Notes: a model not told the origin generated them from the letters alone. Positions 6,338-15,476 are shown, counted from the first letter of the stretch. The stretch: DNA of 34,091 bases from Leptospiraceae bacterium (GCA_947458405.1 CANGZW010000033.1:1-34091); one strand, 5' to 3'. Made by a program: numbers and translations.

Positions 6338-6879
6338 AAAAATTTCCTTTCTGACTAATCAATCAAGGGATACAAATTTTTTTAACTTTAACATTAGAAA
6401 TTAACTTTTTTTATATATTTAAAATCTAATTAAAGTGAATTTATTCAAATATACTCATAAATTTTAATATAGTAAAGAAATTTTTAATTTTAATTTTCCT
6501 CAAAATAGAATAGAGATTATTTAACCTAATCATATATAAGTGAATCATAATGAATATTTTTTATTAAGGCATTCGAAAAGATGTAATATTCCCCTAAGGA
6601 ATAAAGTTCAGTTATTTTTGAGAAAAAATAAGTACAAATACTTGTTATTTACAAAAAAGCAATCAAACACCAAAGATTGGGTCTGGGGATAGACTTGCGT
6701 CAGATGCTCTCCTATCACTTTACAGTAAGCAGGAAGCGTCTCTCCAGAGTATTTACAAATTTTTTGATTATTTTTATCTATAAATATTAAATTCATTATG
6801 TATTTTAAATATATTAAAAAAATTCGTTCTTAACTATTCAAAGTTATAGAAAATCTAAACTTTATTTAGAGGAGAATTT
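6338..6879. other. Mostly non-coding AT-rich gap before amtB
   Basis: This stretch is very AT-rich. It contains only one doubtful short frame (6608-6796, minus). I looked for a sigma-54 promoter (TGGCAC-N5-TTGC) ahead of amtB, as expected for nitrogen control in proteobacteria, and saw none. No strong sigma-70 pair stands out. Confidence 0.5.
6608..6796 (-). CDS. Possible small protein of 62 residues, or a gene fragment
   Basis: The frame encodes MNLIFIDKNNQKICKYSGET, then LPAYCKVIGEHLTQVYPQ and a hydrophobic tail ending LYLFFLKNN. The middle (bases about 6655-6755) is clearly richer in G and C than the gap around it, which suggests present or past coding. There is no ribosome binding site before the ATG, and the tail is low-complexity. 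It may be a relic of a larger gene. No family recognised. Confidence 0.3.
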   Translation of the reverse strand: MNLIFIDKNNQKICKYSGETLPAYCKVIGEHLTQVYPQTQSLVFDCFFVNNKYLYLFFLKNN

Positions 6880-8127
6880 ATGCAAATTGACTCGGGTACA
6901 ACAGCGTGGATGCTCATTTCCACAGGATTAGTACTTCTCATGATACCGGGCTTAGCAATGTTTTACGGTGGTCTGGTAAGGACAAAAAATGTAATCGGTA
7001 CTATGATGCACAGCTTTGTGACATTGGCTGTGATTGGTGTTTTGTGGGTAGCTGTAGGGTATTCTTTAGCTTTTGGACCTAATGTGGCTGGTGGATTAAT
7101 AGGATGGAATTGGGATTATTTTTTCTTGAAGGGTATCGATGAATCAATTGTAAATGGTGTTCCTGAGTATGTAATTGCTATGTTTCAGGGAAAATTTGCA
7201 ATCATTACCCCTGCATTAATTAGCGGGGCAATAGCAGAGAGGGTTACTTTTAGAGGATATTTAATTTTTATTACACTCTGGTTTATTTCTGTATATTGTC
7301 CCCTTGCTCATTGGATTTGGGCTACTGATGGATGGCTTTATTTGAGTGGACCCAAGGGAGTAATTGATCTAGCAGGAGGTCTTGTAATACATGTCTCTGC
7401 AGGAACCAGTGCTCTGGTTGCGGCAATTTTTTTAGGTAAACGTTATGGATTTCCTCATAATACAATGAATCCAAATAATTTGGTAATGACTCTAATGGGT
7501 GCAGGACTCCTTTGGGTAGGATGGTTTGGATTTAATGCGGGTTCTACTGTTTCTAGTGGAATGGACGCTGCTAGAGCTCTCACTATGACACAAGTTTCTG
7601 CTTCAGCAGGGGTGTTGATGTGGATGCTAATCGAATACATTAAGTTTAAAAAATTTACTTCTCTTGGATTTGTATCAGGAATTTTAGCAGGACTAGTTGT
7701 AATTACTCCAGCCGCTGGCGTAGTACAACCTATTGGAGCTATTATTTTAGGATGCTTATCTTCATTGATATGTTTTTATGCGTTAGAACTAAAGAATAAA
7801 TTAGGATATGATGATAGTTTGGATTGTTTTGGAATTCATGGAGTGGGAAGTGGGTTTGGAGTATTGGCACTTAGTTTTTTAATTAGAGATTCTTGGTTAA
7901 AGGATGCTTCTAAAATAAATGGATCAAACTGGAGTAATACAGACCAATTTCTAATTCAACTCAAAGGAATGGGTACTACGATTTTATTAGCAGGTGTGGC
8001 TACTTACATTATTTGTTTATTAGTAGAAAAAACAGTTGGATTTAGATTAACTAAATCAGAAGAACTCGCAGGTTTAGACCATACAGAGCATAGCGAAACT
8101 GGTTACGGTCTCATTAACTTAAATTAA
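6880..8127 (+). CDS. amtB: Ammonium transporter AmtB
   Basis: This is a 415-residue Amt/Rh-family channel that conducts ammonium across the inner membrane, with the eleven helices expected of the family. Visible signatures are PGLAMFYGGLVRTKN in the first helix, the twin pore histidines His171 (GGLVIHVSAG) and His320 (GIHGVGSGFG), and WFGFNAGS near residue 210. It starts directly at the first helix, with no cleaved signal peptide of the kind found in E. coli AmtB. The ATG has GAGGAG at an ideal distance. A PII gene follows after 13 bases, the classic amtB-glnK pair in which PII plugs the channel when nitrogen is plentiful. The C-terminal tail (SEELAGLDHTEHSETGYG) carries the usual cytoplasmic E-x-x-G-L-D-x-x-x-H/E-x-E motif. 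Confidence 0.96.
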   Translation: MQIDSGTTAWMLISTGLVLLMIPGLAMFYGGLVRTKNVIGTMMHSFVTLAVIGVLWVAVGYSLAFGPNVAGGLIGWNWDYFFLKGIDESIVNGVPEYVIAMFQGKFAIITPALISGAIAERVTFRGYLIFITLWFISVYCPLAHWIWATDGWLYLSGPKGVIDLAGGLVIHVSAGTSALVAAIFLGKRYGFPHNTMNPNNLVMTLMGAGLLWVGWFGFNAGSTVSSGMDAARALTMTQVSASAGVLMWMLIEYIKFKKFTSLGFVSGILAGLVVITPAAGVVQPIGAIILGCLSSLICFYALELKNKLGYDDSLDCFGIHGVGSGFGVLALSFLIRDSWLKDASKINGSNWSNTDQFLIQLKGMGTTILLAGVATYIICLLVEKTVGFRLTKSEELAGLDHTEHSETGYGLINLN

Positions 8128-8140
8128 TAGGAATAGAATT

Positions 8141-8482
8141 ATGAAAATGATAATTGCAATTATACAACCGGATAAACTTGACGAAGTCCGAGAGGCTCTT
8201 ATTGCGGCAGATATTACACGTATTACAGTAGATAGGGTAACTGGTCATGGAAGAGAAGAAGATGTGGAATTATTTAGAGGTCAGAGAGTAACTCCAAATT
8301 TATTATCTAAGGTTGAAATAAAAATAGCATGTAATGATGAATTTGAAGATATAATAGTAAAAACAATTATGAATGCCGCAAGACACTCAGAAGGAAATGT
8401 GGGTGACGGCAAAATATTTGTATTACCTTTAGAAAAATGTTATCGAATTAGAACAGGAGAGAGCGGAGGAAATGCTATTTAG
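8141..8482 (+). CDS. glnK: PII nitrogen-regulatory protein, lacking the modified tyrosine
   Basis: This is a 113-residue PII signal protein, a trimer that senses ATP/ADP and 2-oxoglutarate and regulates AmtB and other targets. Signatures are MKMIIAIIQPDKLDEVREAL at the start, the T-loop ELFRGQRV (43-50), the B-loop GDGKIFVLPL and the C-terminal YRIRTGE. In E. coli PII, Tyr51 in the T-loop is uridylylated. Aligned through ELYRG and LPKV, that position here is a valine, and the nearby Tyr46 is a phenylalanine. Two extra residues precede the B-loop (HSEGNVGDGK). Regulation by UTase/GlnD is therefore unlikely, and effector binding alone should control it. It is co-transcribed with amtB and followed by a strong hairpin. 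Confidence 0.94.
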   Translation: MKMIIAIIQPDKLDEVREALIAADITRITVDRVTGHGREEDVELFRGQRVTPNLLSKVEIKIACNDEFEDIIVKTIMNAARHSEGNVGDGKIFVLPLEKCYRIRTGESGGNAI

Positions 8483-8497
8483 TTAAATTTAGTTAAT

Positions 8498-8537
8498 GAT
8501 TAGAATTGCAAATAATTAAATTTTTGCAATTCTAATC
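8498..8537. terminator. Terminator hairpin between convergent genes
   Basis: A perfect 15-bp inverted repeat (GATTAGAATTGCAAA at 8498-8512, its complement at 8523-8537) has a 10-base loop. It follows the PII stop by 16 bases and precedes the end of the convergent methyltransferase gene at 8599. The arms are A/T-rich at both ends of the loop, so it could serve both strands. No long T-run follows on the plus strand. Confidence 0.75.
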
Positions 8538-8598
8538 TATTTATTAATAAATGTTACATTTAAAAAATAGACTCTAAAAATTAAAATCTCAGATTATT

Positions 8599-9204
8599 TT
8601 ATTTTCTGGCAAACATTCGAATTACTGCTGCTTCTCCATTGTGAAATTTTCCTTCATTAAGATTGATAATTTCCTTTTTTAATTCTAAAATTTTTATTGA
8701 TTTAAAATCTTCTGCTAAAATTTCAGGAGTACAAAGCATGTCTAAATCCTTAGGTCCTCCACTCGATCGTCCCAATTGATCCTGATCAAATACTTCAATT
8801 ATGACAGCTCCCCCGATTGCAAGACAGTCAATTAAATTATGATGAAATTTTTGTCTTACGCTGGAAGGTAAATGACAATAAAAAATACCAACGGCATTAA
8901 AATAATTTATCCCATAAGAAAAATCTGTAATACCATTTATAGAATACTGAATATTTACTTTTTTTTCTTCAGCAAGTAAAAAAGCTTTTTTTTGGCCTTC
9001 CAAAGATAAATCAAATCCTACTGATTCCCATCCCTGTTCAGCGGCATATACAGAATTTCTACCCTCGCCTTCACAAGGAAAAAGTATTTTTCCAGGTGTT
9101 AACTTAGCTAGTCTTTGTTTTAGGTATTCATTAGGCTCTTTGCCATATACATAATCAGTTTCAGCATATCTTTCGTTCCAGAAGTTAGTGTTTAAATTAC
9201 TCAT
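8599..9204 (-). CDS. TehB-like class I SAM-dependent methyltransferase
   Basis: This 201-residue small-molecule methyltransferase opens with FWNERYAETDYVYGKEPNEY, a signature of the TehB/thiopurine-methyltransferase-like group. The SAM-binding motif I is ILFPCEGEGRNSVYAAEQG with the acidic strand end GFDLS. The family's HLPSSVRQ and IEVFDQDQLG follow. Relatives methylate tellurite, selenite or thiols; the substrate here cannot be told. It is a single gene transcribed toward the amtB-PII pair and separated from it by the 8498-8537 hairpin. Length is normal. Confidence 0.85.
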   Translation of the reverse strand: MSNLNTNFWNERYAETDYVYGKEPNEYLKQRLAKLTPGKILFPCEGEGRNSVYAAEQGWESVGFDLSLEGQKKAFLLAEEKKVNIQYSINGITDFSYGINYFNAVGIFYCHLPSSVRQKFHHNLIDCLAIGGAVIIEVFDQDQLGRSSGGPKDLDMLCTPEILAEDFKSIKILELKKEIINLNEGKFHNGEAAVIRMFARK

Positions 9205-9261
9205 ATAGTATAGGGTATATGGTATAAAGGATTTTGCAAGATAAATTAGAGAGATTGATCA

Positions 9262-10746
9262 TTAATATTTTCTCCATTCTTCGAGAAGTTCTTCCCTAGA
9301 GCCTTCTAAAAAGTCCAATGTTTTGAATTCTGGAATATAAATTATGTAATCAAATACTTCTTCTTTTTGGTATTTGATTTTCGAATTTCGATTTTTTAAA
9401 AAGTAATCTTCAAAAGATGAATCTTTATGGAATAAAAAAAATTGAGCTTTATTTTCTAAAACTTCAATAGTAGATTTTATATCACTCTGTTTGTCCATAT
9501 AAATTAAGAAATGAATGGTATCACTAGAAAAATATTGAACAGTATAAGCTGACCAATATTCTGCAATACCAAATTGAAAATTTCTTTGCTTTAATTTATT
9601 CGCTATCTCTTTGAGTTGAACAATATTTTTTGAATATTCAATATTCTTTTTAAATTCTTTTGTATAGGTATCAATATATAAAATTAAATATAATAATATA
9701 AATATAAAAAAAACCTTTTTGTTTTTATCGTACAAAATTGAGAGAGAATAGGATGAAAGAAAAAGGAATCCAATTGATAAATAAAAGTAATACCGATCTA
9801 CTGAGTAACTAGCAGATATTAAAAAAACAAAAAGAGTAGTTAAAGCTCCCAATAAATAATATAAAAAGTATTTTAATAATATAATATTTTTTTCTCTTAT
9901 TAAAAGTATAATTCCTAAAAGAGATAGAAGAAAGATAAATATTTGAAATAAAAATTCTCCTGAAATCATGATTTCAGAGGGAATTTTGAAAGTTAAGTAA
10001 TAGAAAGTATTCATTAAATCAGTATTAACTTTAAAGCCAGGGCGTATTAATTTTTTATAGTATGGAATAATTATATAATGTATAAATCCAGGTAGATAAC
10101 CTATAATAAAACCAAATGTAAGTATCACAAAGTTATTTAAACTCAATCTAATATTTTTAAAAGAAACTAGTAGTACGAATGGAAAAATAAAAAGAAGTAT
10201 TTCTCTGTTATACAAGCTGAATCCTAAAATAATACCATAAAACAATAGGATTTTTTTTTGGAGTAAATCTGACTCCTTGTTTGTGTTAAATTGAAAAATA
10301 AAATAAAATCCTGAAATTCCTATCAATAATGAAAATCCAAAGTTTTCTGAAACGTTAAGCAAATGTTTATTTAAAAAAGGATGCCCGAATGCAAATAAGA
10401 AAGAAAAAATAACTCCCATCACTTCTTTTTTGATTAGTAAGAATGAATAATAAATTAAATAACATATTAAAATAGAAAGTATTACTTGTGAAATTAAGAA
10501 TATTTTTAATTCCGAGCCTAGAAAAAATTGAAGAGGAAGCGAAAACCAAATTTCTGCCATCCCCATATAATTTTGTCCCCAGTAAAACAAAGGGAAATCC
10601 TTTCCTTCAAGGATTCTTTTACTCATTAATAAACTTAAGGATTGGTCTGATTCTAGATTGAATTCTGCACTTAAAAATAAATAGAATTTAGAGAATATCG
10701 AAACAATAATTATTACTGTAAAATAAACGAATCTTTTCAATTTCAA
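9262..10746 (-). CDS. Multi-pass membrane glycosyltransferase-like protein (GT39/ArnT-type fold)
   Basis: This 494-residue protein has about ten to eleven hydrophobic helices and a soluble C-terminal part from about residue 375. The first periplasmic loop has ESDQSLSLLMSKRILEGKDF, then GQNYMGMAEIW. An acidic residue soon after the first helix, followed by this kind of loop, is typical of GT-C enzymes of the PMT/ArnT type that transfer sugars from polyprenyl phosphates. Part of the family assignment is inference, because GT-C sequences diverge strongly. The start is TTG at 10746, with GAG upstream. Base composition is extremely AT-rich, as in many leptospiral surface-glycan genes. There is no neighbouring glycan gene. 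Confidence 0.65.
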   Translation of the reverse strand: MKLKRFVYFTVIIIVSIFSKFYLFLSAEFNLESDQSLSLLMSKRILEGKDFPLFYWGQNYMGMAEIWFSLPLQFFLGSELKIFLISQVILSILICYLIYYSFLLIKKEVMGVIFSFLFAFGHPFLNKHLLNVSENFGFSLLIGISGFYFIFQFNTNKESDLLQKKILLFYGIILGFSLYNREILLFIFPFVLLVSFKNIRLSLNNFVILTFGFIIGYLPGFIHYIIIPYYKKLIRPGFKVNTDLMNTFYYLTFKIPSEIMISGEFLFQIFIFLLSLLGIILLIREKNIILLKYFLYYLLGALTTLFVFLISASYSVDRYYFYLSIGFLFLSSYSLSILYDKNKKVFFIFILLYLILYIDTYTKEFKKNIEYSKNIVQLKEIANKLKQRNFQFGIAEYWSAYTVQYFSSDTIHFLIYMDKQSDIKSTIEVLENKAQFFLFHKDSSFEDYFLKNRNSKIKYQKEEVFDYIIYIPEFKTLDFLEGSREELLEEWRKY

Positions 10747-10836
10747 TAATTTATCTCAAATTTATTATAGCATTTTTAATAGCTAATTATGAAAAGAATT
10801 AAAAAAATATCATTTTTAATTACTCTATAAAGGTTG

Positions 10837-11460
10837 CTAAAAATAGGTTCTTGTTAATAATCCTTTTATAATAGTACGGTAGTTTAGTATAGACTCTTCT
10901 AAGGCTTTTATTGGTTCATTTGAATTAGATATCCAACAGGCTGCCTCTACTAATATCGAGTTTATCATAATACTCATAATCTTTGTATCACAATTTTTTA
11001 TCGTACCATTTTGAATTAATACCTTTAAAGCTATCTCAATCTGAATAATATTACTTTGCAAAGAAAAATATTTATTATTTTTATTAAAAATTTTTTTGGA
11101 TTCTATATGATATATCTTATAAATATCTGGTTTTAAAAAAATATTTAAGGATAACTCTGAACATGTCAATAGCCCTTCCCATGGATCATCGTATTTATCC
11201 CATTCTTTTTGAAGGGAATCGGATATTTCCAAATCTATTTGTTTAATAACAGCTTCTAATAGTCCTTCTTTGTTTTTAAAATGATGATAGAGTGCTCCTC
11301 GAGTTAAACCTGCTTCAGCACAGAGAGTGTCCATAGAGCTTTCGTAGAATCCATATTTAGCAAAATGTTTTCTTGCCATAAGAAGTAAATTCTTAATGGA
11401 AAATTCAGACATTTCCTTTCTAGATCTTTTATTAGAATTTTTTTTTTCCTTTTTTAACAT
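10837..11460 (-). CDS. TetR-family transcriptional regulator, probably autoregulated
   Basis: This is a 207-residue TetR repressor. The N-terminal helix-turn-helix is clear: LLLMARKHFAKYGFYESSMD, then AEAGLTRGALYHHFKNKEGL (about residues 26-75). The C-terminal ligand-binding half is helical. An ATG at 11460 gives a basic extension (KKEKKNSNKRSRKE) but has no ribosome site, because the operator at 11463-11479 fills that space. A second ATG at 11412 (MSEFSI) has AAAGGAA just before it and would begin where many TetR proteins do. Two 17-bp palindromes lie in the promoter (11463-11479, 11493-11509), so it probably represses itself. The transporter gene upstream (11554-13221) points the same way and is the most likely co-regulated or sensed process. 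Confidence 0.9.
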   Translation of the reverse strand: MLKKEKKNSNKRSRKEMSEFSIKNLLLMARKHFAKYGFYESSMDTLCAEAGLTRGALYHHFKNKEGLLEAVIKQIDLEISDSLQKEWDKYDDPWEGLLTCSELSLNIFLKPDIYKIYHIESKKIFNKNNKYFSLQSNIIQIEIALKVLIQNGTIKNCDTKIMSIMINSILVEAACWISNSNEPIKALEESILNYRTIIKGLLTRTYF

Positions 11461-11462
11461 TT

Positions 11463-11479
11463 ACATACGAGACGTATGT
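11463..11479. promoter_or_regulatory. TetR operator O1
   Basis: ACATACGAGACGTATGT has two perfect 7-bp half-sites (ACATACG/CGTATGT) around AGA. It lies between the TATAAT box and the 11460 ATG, within the first transcribed bases. A near-copy lies at 11493-11509. Size and symmetry fit a TetR-family site. Confidence 0.75.
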
Positions 11480-11487
11480 TTTAACTA

Positions 11488-11493
11488 ATTATA
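11488..11493 (-). promoter_or_regulatory. -10 box of the tetR promoter
   Basis: A perfect TATAAT reads on the minus strand at 11493-11488. It lies between the two operators, placing the start of transcription near 11481 and leaving a leader of only about 21 bases before the 11460 ATG. No convincing -35 box is visible at the right distance (A-run near 11511-11516). Confidence 0.6.
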
Positions 11494-11509
11494 CATACAC
11501 TTCGTATGT
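11493..11509. promoter_or_regulatory. TetR operator O2
   Basis: ACATACACTTCGTATGT matches O1 in both half-sites except one base. Its centre (11501) is 30 bp from the centre of O1 (11471), close to three helical turns. It covers the region just upstream of the -10 box, where RNA polymerase contacts the spacer. Confidence 0.75.
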
Positions 11510-11553
11510 TATTTTTTTTATGATTTTATTTTAGTCAAGAAAAAATTTAAAAA

Positions 11554-13221
11554 TTAGATTTTCATAATAGTAAAAATTATTTGTACTAAAATTATTTTTG
11601 TTATCATCGAAACTGGAAAAACGAGAGAATATCCAAAGTTGGGAACTGAGTTTTTGATTTCTCCATTCACATATGCAATACAAGCAGGTTGAGTATGCAT
11701 ACCAGATATTATACCCATCAAGAGGGGATAAGGAATTTTTAAAATAAATCTTCCAATTAGAATCATCAAGACTGTATTACAAATAGTTATACTAATTCCG
11801 GAAACCAGTAAAATAAGTCCATATTTTGATAAGTTTTCACCAAAAGAGAACCCCGCCTTAAGACCTATCCCTGCTAAAAATAGAACAACTCCCAATTGTC
11901 GTACTGTTAGGTTAGCATTGTAAGACATCCCCCAAACTAAATTTCCAGTTCTTTCAAAGTAACCTAAAACTAATGAAACAAGTAGGGGACCTCCTGCTGC
12001 TCCAAGTTTGAAAGTTGCTCCACCGGGTAAAGGTATAGGAATTTCGCCTAATAATAATCCTAATGCAATTCCTAAAGAGATACTTATGTAATCAATTTCA
12101 CTTAGGCTTTGATAGGAATCTCCAAAAAATTTCGAAACTTTATCCATATCATCTCTTGAAGCTACAACTCTTATTCTATCTCCTGACTCTAATATTGTAT
12201 CCATCGTCGGGATAATTTCTGAATCTCCTCTCTTTACTCTTGTGATTGTAGCATTGAATTTCTGATGTAAGTCAAGTTCTCGGATAGAGAGTCCAATAAT
12301 TTTTTTATTGGAAACAAAAATTCTTCTAAAATCCAAGAAAGCCCTATCTGTAGAAAGATCAGAAATTATATCTTCCCCAAAATAAGATTTTAACTTAATT
12401 AAATTAGATGAACTTCCAACTAAAGTAATAATATCATTTAATTCTAAAATTGTTTTTCCATTTACAATTTGAATCATATCTTTCTTTTTAATTCGTGATA
12501 CAATTACTTCTGAATAAGCATTATTTGAAAAAATATCAGCTATAGATTTTCCTATTATATTTATATTTGTAATACGAATATCTTTATTATTAAGATCTTC
12601 TCCGCCTAATCCTAGTTTATTTGCTATTATTATACTTTCTTTCTCTAGGTTTATATTGAAAATTATTCGAAAAATATACATAGAAAAAATTACACCAATA
12701 ACTCCGGCCGGGTAGGTTATTGAATATCCTGCAATTGGCTTACCTACCAATTGATCAAGCTCTACTTGGGATAATGATAGATTAGATTGTTTTATTGTAT
12801 CAAGAATAGACGCTAGAGCTGGAGTATTTGTTAAAGATCCACAGAAAACGCCTGATAATAGAGAAGATTCTATTGAGAAATACTTCCCTATAAAAATTGT
12901 AATTAATGAGCTAAATATAAGAACTGCCATTACAGTTAAGTTATATGTAATACCAATTTTATTAAAACTTCTAAAAAATGTTGGCCCTGATTGTAAACCT
13001 GATGTATATATAAATAAAACTAATCCCATTGTATAAATAATATCCGGAAGAGCGAGATTTTCTGATAAAGAACCAAAAGCTAACCCTACAAAAAGTACAT
13101 TTGCAATTCCTAAGCTAAATCCTTTAATCTTAATTTTTCCAAGAAAATAACCTATCGCAATGACAATAAAAAGAAGTAATAATTTATTATGGGTTAAATA
13201 ATTTAAGAATAATTCCAACAT
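11554..13221 (-). CDS. AspT/YidE-type antiporter with two RCK_C domains
   Basis: This 555-residue inner-membrane transporter belongs to the aspartate:alanine exchanger (AAE) family. The layout is the family's duplicated one: five helices (residues about 1-185), two RCK_C/TrkA-C ligand-binding domains (about 205-290 and 292-375), then five or six more helices. The repeated pore motifs are GSLTNTPALASIL in the first half and SGMHTQPACIAYVNG in the second. AspT itself exchanges aspartate for alanine; YidE and YbjL substrates are less clear, and the substrate here cannot be read. It lies 53 bases after the SulP-carbonic anhydrase gene on the same strand, so it is probably in that operon, with tetR after it. 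Confidence 0.88.
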   Translation of the reverse strand: MLELFLNYLTHNKLLLLFIVIAIGYFLGKIKIKGFSLGIANVLFVGLAFGSLSENLALPDIIYTMGLVLFIYTSGLQSGPTFFRSFNKIGITYNLTVMAVLIFSSLITIFIGKYFSIESSLLSGVFCGSLTNTPALASILDTIKQSNLSLSQVELDQLVGKPIAGYSITYPAGVIGVIFSMYIFRIIFNINLEKESIIIANKLGLGGEDLNNKDIRITNINIIGKSIADIFSNNAYSEVIVSRIKKKDMIQIVNGKTILELNDIITLVGSSSNLIKLKSYFGEDIISDLSTDRAFLDFRRIFVSNKKIIGLSIRELDLHQKFNATITRVKRGDSEIIPTMDTILESGDRIRVVASRDDMDKVSKFFGDSYQSLSEIDYISISLGIALGLLLGEIPIPLPGGATFKLGAAGGPLLVSLVLGYFERTGNLVWGMSYNANLTVRQLGVVLFLAGIGLKAGFSFGENLSKYGLILLVSGISITICNTVLMILIGRFILKIPYPLLMGIISGMHTQPACIAYVNGEIKNSVPNFGYSLVFPVSMITKIILVQIIFTIMKI

Positions 13222-13274
13222 TATTCATTTAATGATTAAAATAGAAACGCTGTAAAGATATATGTTTATATTTT

Positions 13275-15461
13275 TTATATTTCATCAAAAAAAACTTTAC
13301 CTGATGAAATTTCATGATATGCTTCAATAATACCTATTTCTTTATTTTTAAGTGCAGTATTCAAGGTTAAACTCCCTTCAATAATTTCTTGAATTGAGTT
13401 TTTTGTATTCATTCTAGTAATATTTTCTAGCATTATAGGGTCTTTATTTTGAATGTGAATGTCTTCGCAACCACATGCAAAAACAGATTTCTTTATTTTA
13501 TCTACTATATTCCCTTTTCCAATGGAGAATCTGTTTTCTATGGAGTATTGTATTGCTCCACAATGGGAGTGTCCTTTAACTATTATTAGTTTTATTCCAA
13601 ATTTTAGGTAAGCAAATTCTATACTTTCAATAATCTCTTTATTTACAATATTGCCAGCAATTCTAACCGTTAGTAAGTCTCCGAGATTGGCATCAAATAA
13701 AATCTCAGGAGAAGTTCTCGAATCAATACAACTCAAAATAATCGCCATAGGATTTTGTTCTGTGGAAATAGCATTTAATTGATAATGATGAAATTTATCT
13801 GATAGGTTTCCTTTCACAAATCTTTCGTTTCCATTTTTGAGAATTTCTAAAACATCAAATGGAGTAAGCTTTTCTTGTGTTTTTTTATCTAAAAAATTAA
13901 TGAACTCAACATGTTCAGTTAGAGAGTAAGAGTTTCTAAGTCCAATAATATTAAGTTTTATTCCACATTCTTCAGATCTTACATCCTTAAAGTCCTCAAT
14001 AATTTCCATAATATCATTATCTATATAATTAGTATTAGAAGCATCTAAAACAACCTTTGAATTATTTGGAATACCCCAAAGAGTATTCTTAATAGTAGCT
14101 TTATTTAAAAATGTTACATGGCTAGAAAGTTCTATTCGTATTACGTCTCCAATATGTAGTTGAAATTCTTCTTTAGTTAATGGGTTGGTATAATTTTCCT
14201 TTAAAATAAAGAAAATACTGAATACTAGTCCTATTAAAACTCCATATAATAGGTCCGTAAAAATAATTGATAAAACAGTCATTGTAAAAGGAATAAATTG
14301 ATCCCAACCTTTGTAGTACATTTCTTTAAATAAGGAAAGTTTAGTCAACTTGTAGCCAGTCATAATTAAAATTGCTGCAAGGCAGGACAAAGGTATAAAA
14401 TTTAAAAAAGAACTAAAAAATAGAATACTTAAGAGCATTAAAAAACCATGTATGATAGAAGAATACTTAGATTCATTACCAGATTGAATGTTTACAGAAC
14501 TTCTAACAATTACCGAGGTTACTGGAATTCCTCCAAATAAAGATACACAAATATTTCCTATTCCCTGCGAGATAAGCTCTCGATTAGGGGGAGTCTGTCT
14601 CTTGTGTGGATCGAGTTTATCTATTGCTTCAATATTTAATAAAGTTTCTAAGGAAGCCACACCTGCTATTGTAATACCTGTAATCCAAACATCTGTATTA
14701 TAAATATTAATAAAATCAGGAATATATAAGTAAGTGGATAGATTGTTGGTTTCAAAAGAAGGAATATTAACCAAGTGACTCGACTCAATTTCTAAAAAAG
14801 GTATATAATTAATAAAAATAAAATTTATAAAACTGCCGAATAAAATTACAAAAAGAGAAGAAGGAAAGAATTTCTTAAAATTAAAATTTGATTTATCCCA
14901 ATAAATTAAAGTAAATAAAGAAAATAAACTAATGATAACAGCACCAGGTTTAAAATAATTTAGTGCAACTAGAAGTGTTGAAAATGTATTTTGTCCGTCA
15001 GTTTGAATAAATGAAAAGTCATCTTCTGGATCTTCATCATAACCTATAGCGTGGGGAATTTGCTTAATAATTAAAATTAAACCAATTGCCGCAAGTAATC
15101 CTTTAATTACGTTTGAAGGAATATAATCTGCTATATTACCGGCCCTAATAATTCCCATCAAAATTTGTAGTACTCCAGCAATTAAGACTGAGAATAAAAA
15201 AACTTCAAATGAACCCAAACTAATAATTGAAGTGAATATAACTGAAGTAAGACCAGCTGCTGGACCAGATACACTTGTTTGGGATCCACTGAGTGTTCCC
15301 ACAACAATTCCACCAATTATACCAGAAATTAAACCAGAGAGAAGGGGAGCACCTGAAGCTAATGATACTCCTAAACATAGTGGTAGAGCGACCAAAAATA
15401 CTACTATACTAGCAGGAATATCTTTTTTTAATTTATCAAGTGTCATACTAAAGTTATTCAT
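13275..15461 (-). CDS. SulP anion transporter fused to a beta-carbonic anhydrase
   Basis: This 728-residue fusion has three parts. Residues about 1-425 are a SulP transporter (LDKLKKDIPASIVVFLVALPLCLG, SGLISGIIGG, SGPAAGLTSV). About 430-530 is a STAS domain (VVLDASNTNYIDNDIMEII). From about 545 there is a beta-carbonic anhydrase with zinc ligands Cys578 and Asp580 in CIDSR, and His633 and Cys634 in HSHCGA. Such fusions are known and are taken to couple bicarbonate transport to CO2 hydration. All catalytic motifs are intact. The start ATG lies 15 bases after the NmrA-like gene stop and has no good ribosome site, so it may depend on translation of that gene. Confidence 0.93.
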   Translation of the reverse strand: MNNFSMTLDKLKKDIPASIVVFLVALPLCLGVSLASGAPLLSGLISGIIGGIVVGTLSGSQTSVSGPAAGLTSVIFTSIISLGSFEVFLFSVLIAGVLQILMGIIRAGNIADYIPSNVIKGLLAAIGLILIIKQIPHAIGYDEDPEDDFSFIQTDGQNTFSTLLVALNYFKPGAVIISLFSLFTLIYWDKSNFNFKKFFPSSLFVILFGSFINFIFINYIPFLEIESSHLVNIPSFETNNLSTYLYIPDFINIYNTDVWITGITIAGVASLETLLNIEAIDKLDPHKRQTPPNRELISQGIGNICVSLFGGIPVTSVIVRSSVNIQSGNESKYSSIIHGFLMLLSILFFSSFLNFIPLSCLAAILIMTGYKLTKLSLFKEMYYKGWDQFIPFTMTVLSIIFTDLLYGVLIGLVFSIFFILKENYTNPLTKEEFQLHIGDVIRIELSSHVTFLNKATIKNTLWGIPNNSKVVLDASNTNYIDNDIMEIIEDFKDVRSEECGIKLNIIGLRNSYSLTEHVEFINFLDKKTQEKLTPFDVLEILKNGNERFVKGNLSDKFHHYQLNAISTEQNPMAIILSCIDSRTSPEILFDANLGDLLTVRIAGNIVNKEIIESIEFAYLKFGIKLIIVKGHSHCGAIQYSIENRFSIGKGNIVDKIKKSVFACGCEDIHIQNKDPIMLENITRMNTKNSIQEIIEGSLTLNTALKNKEIGIIEAYHEISSGKVFFDEI

Positions 15462-15476
15462 ATAGGAAAATAATAT

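Noticed and set aside
6797-6879. Sigma-54 promoter ahead of amtB
   Set aside because: I looked for the TGGCAC-N5-TTGC pattern, which would be expected from other bacteria, and found nothing close.
10367-10549. Minus-strand open frame of 60 codons inside the membrane glycosyltransferase-like gene
   Set aside because: It is another frame of a long, coherent gene and has no independent ribosome site.
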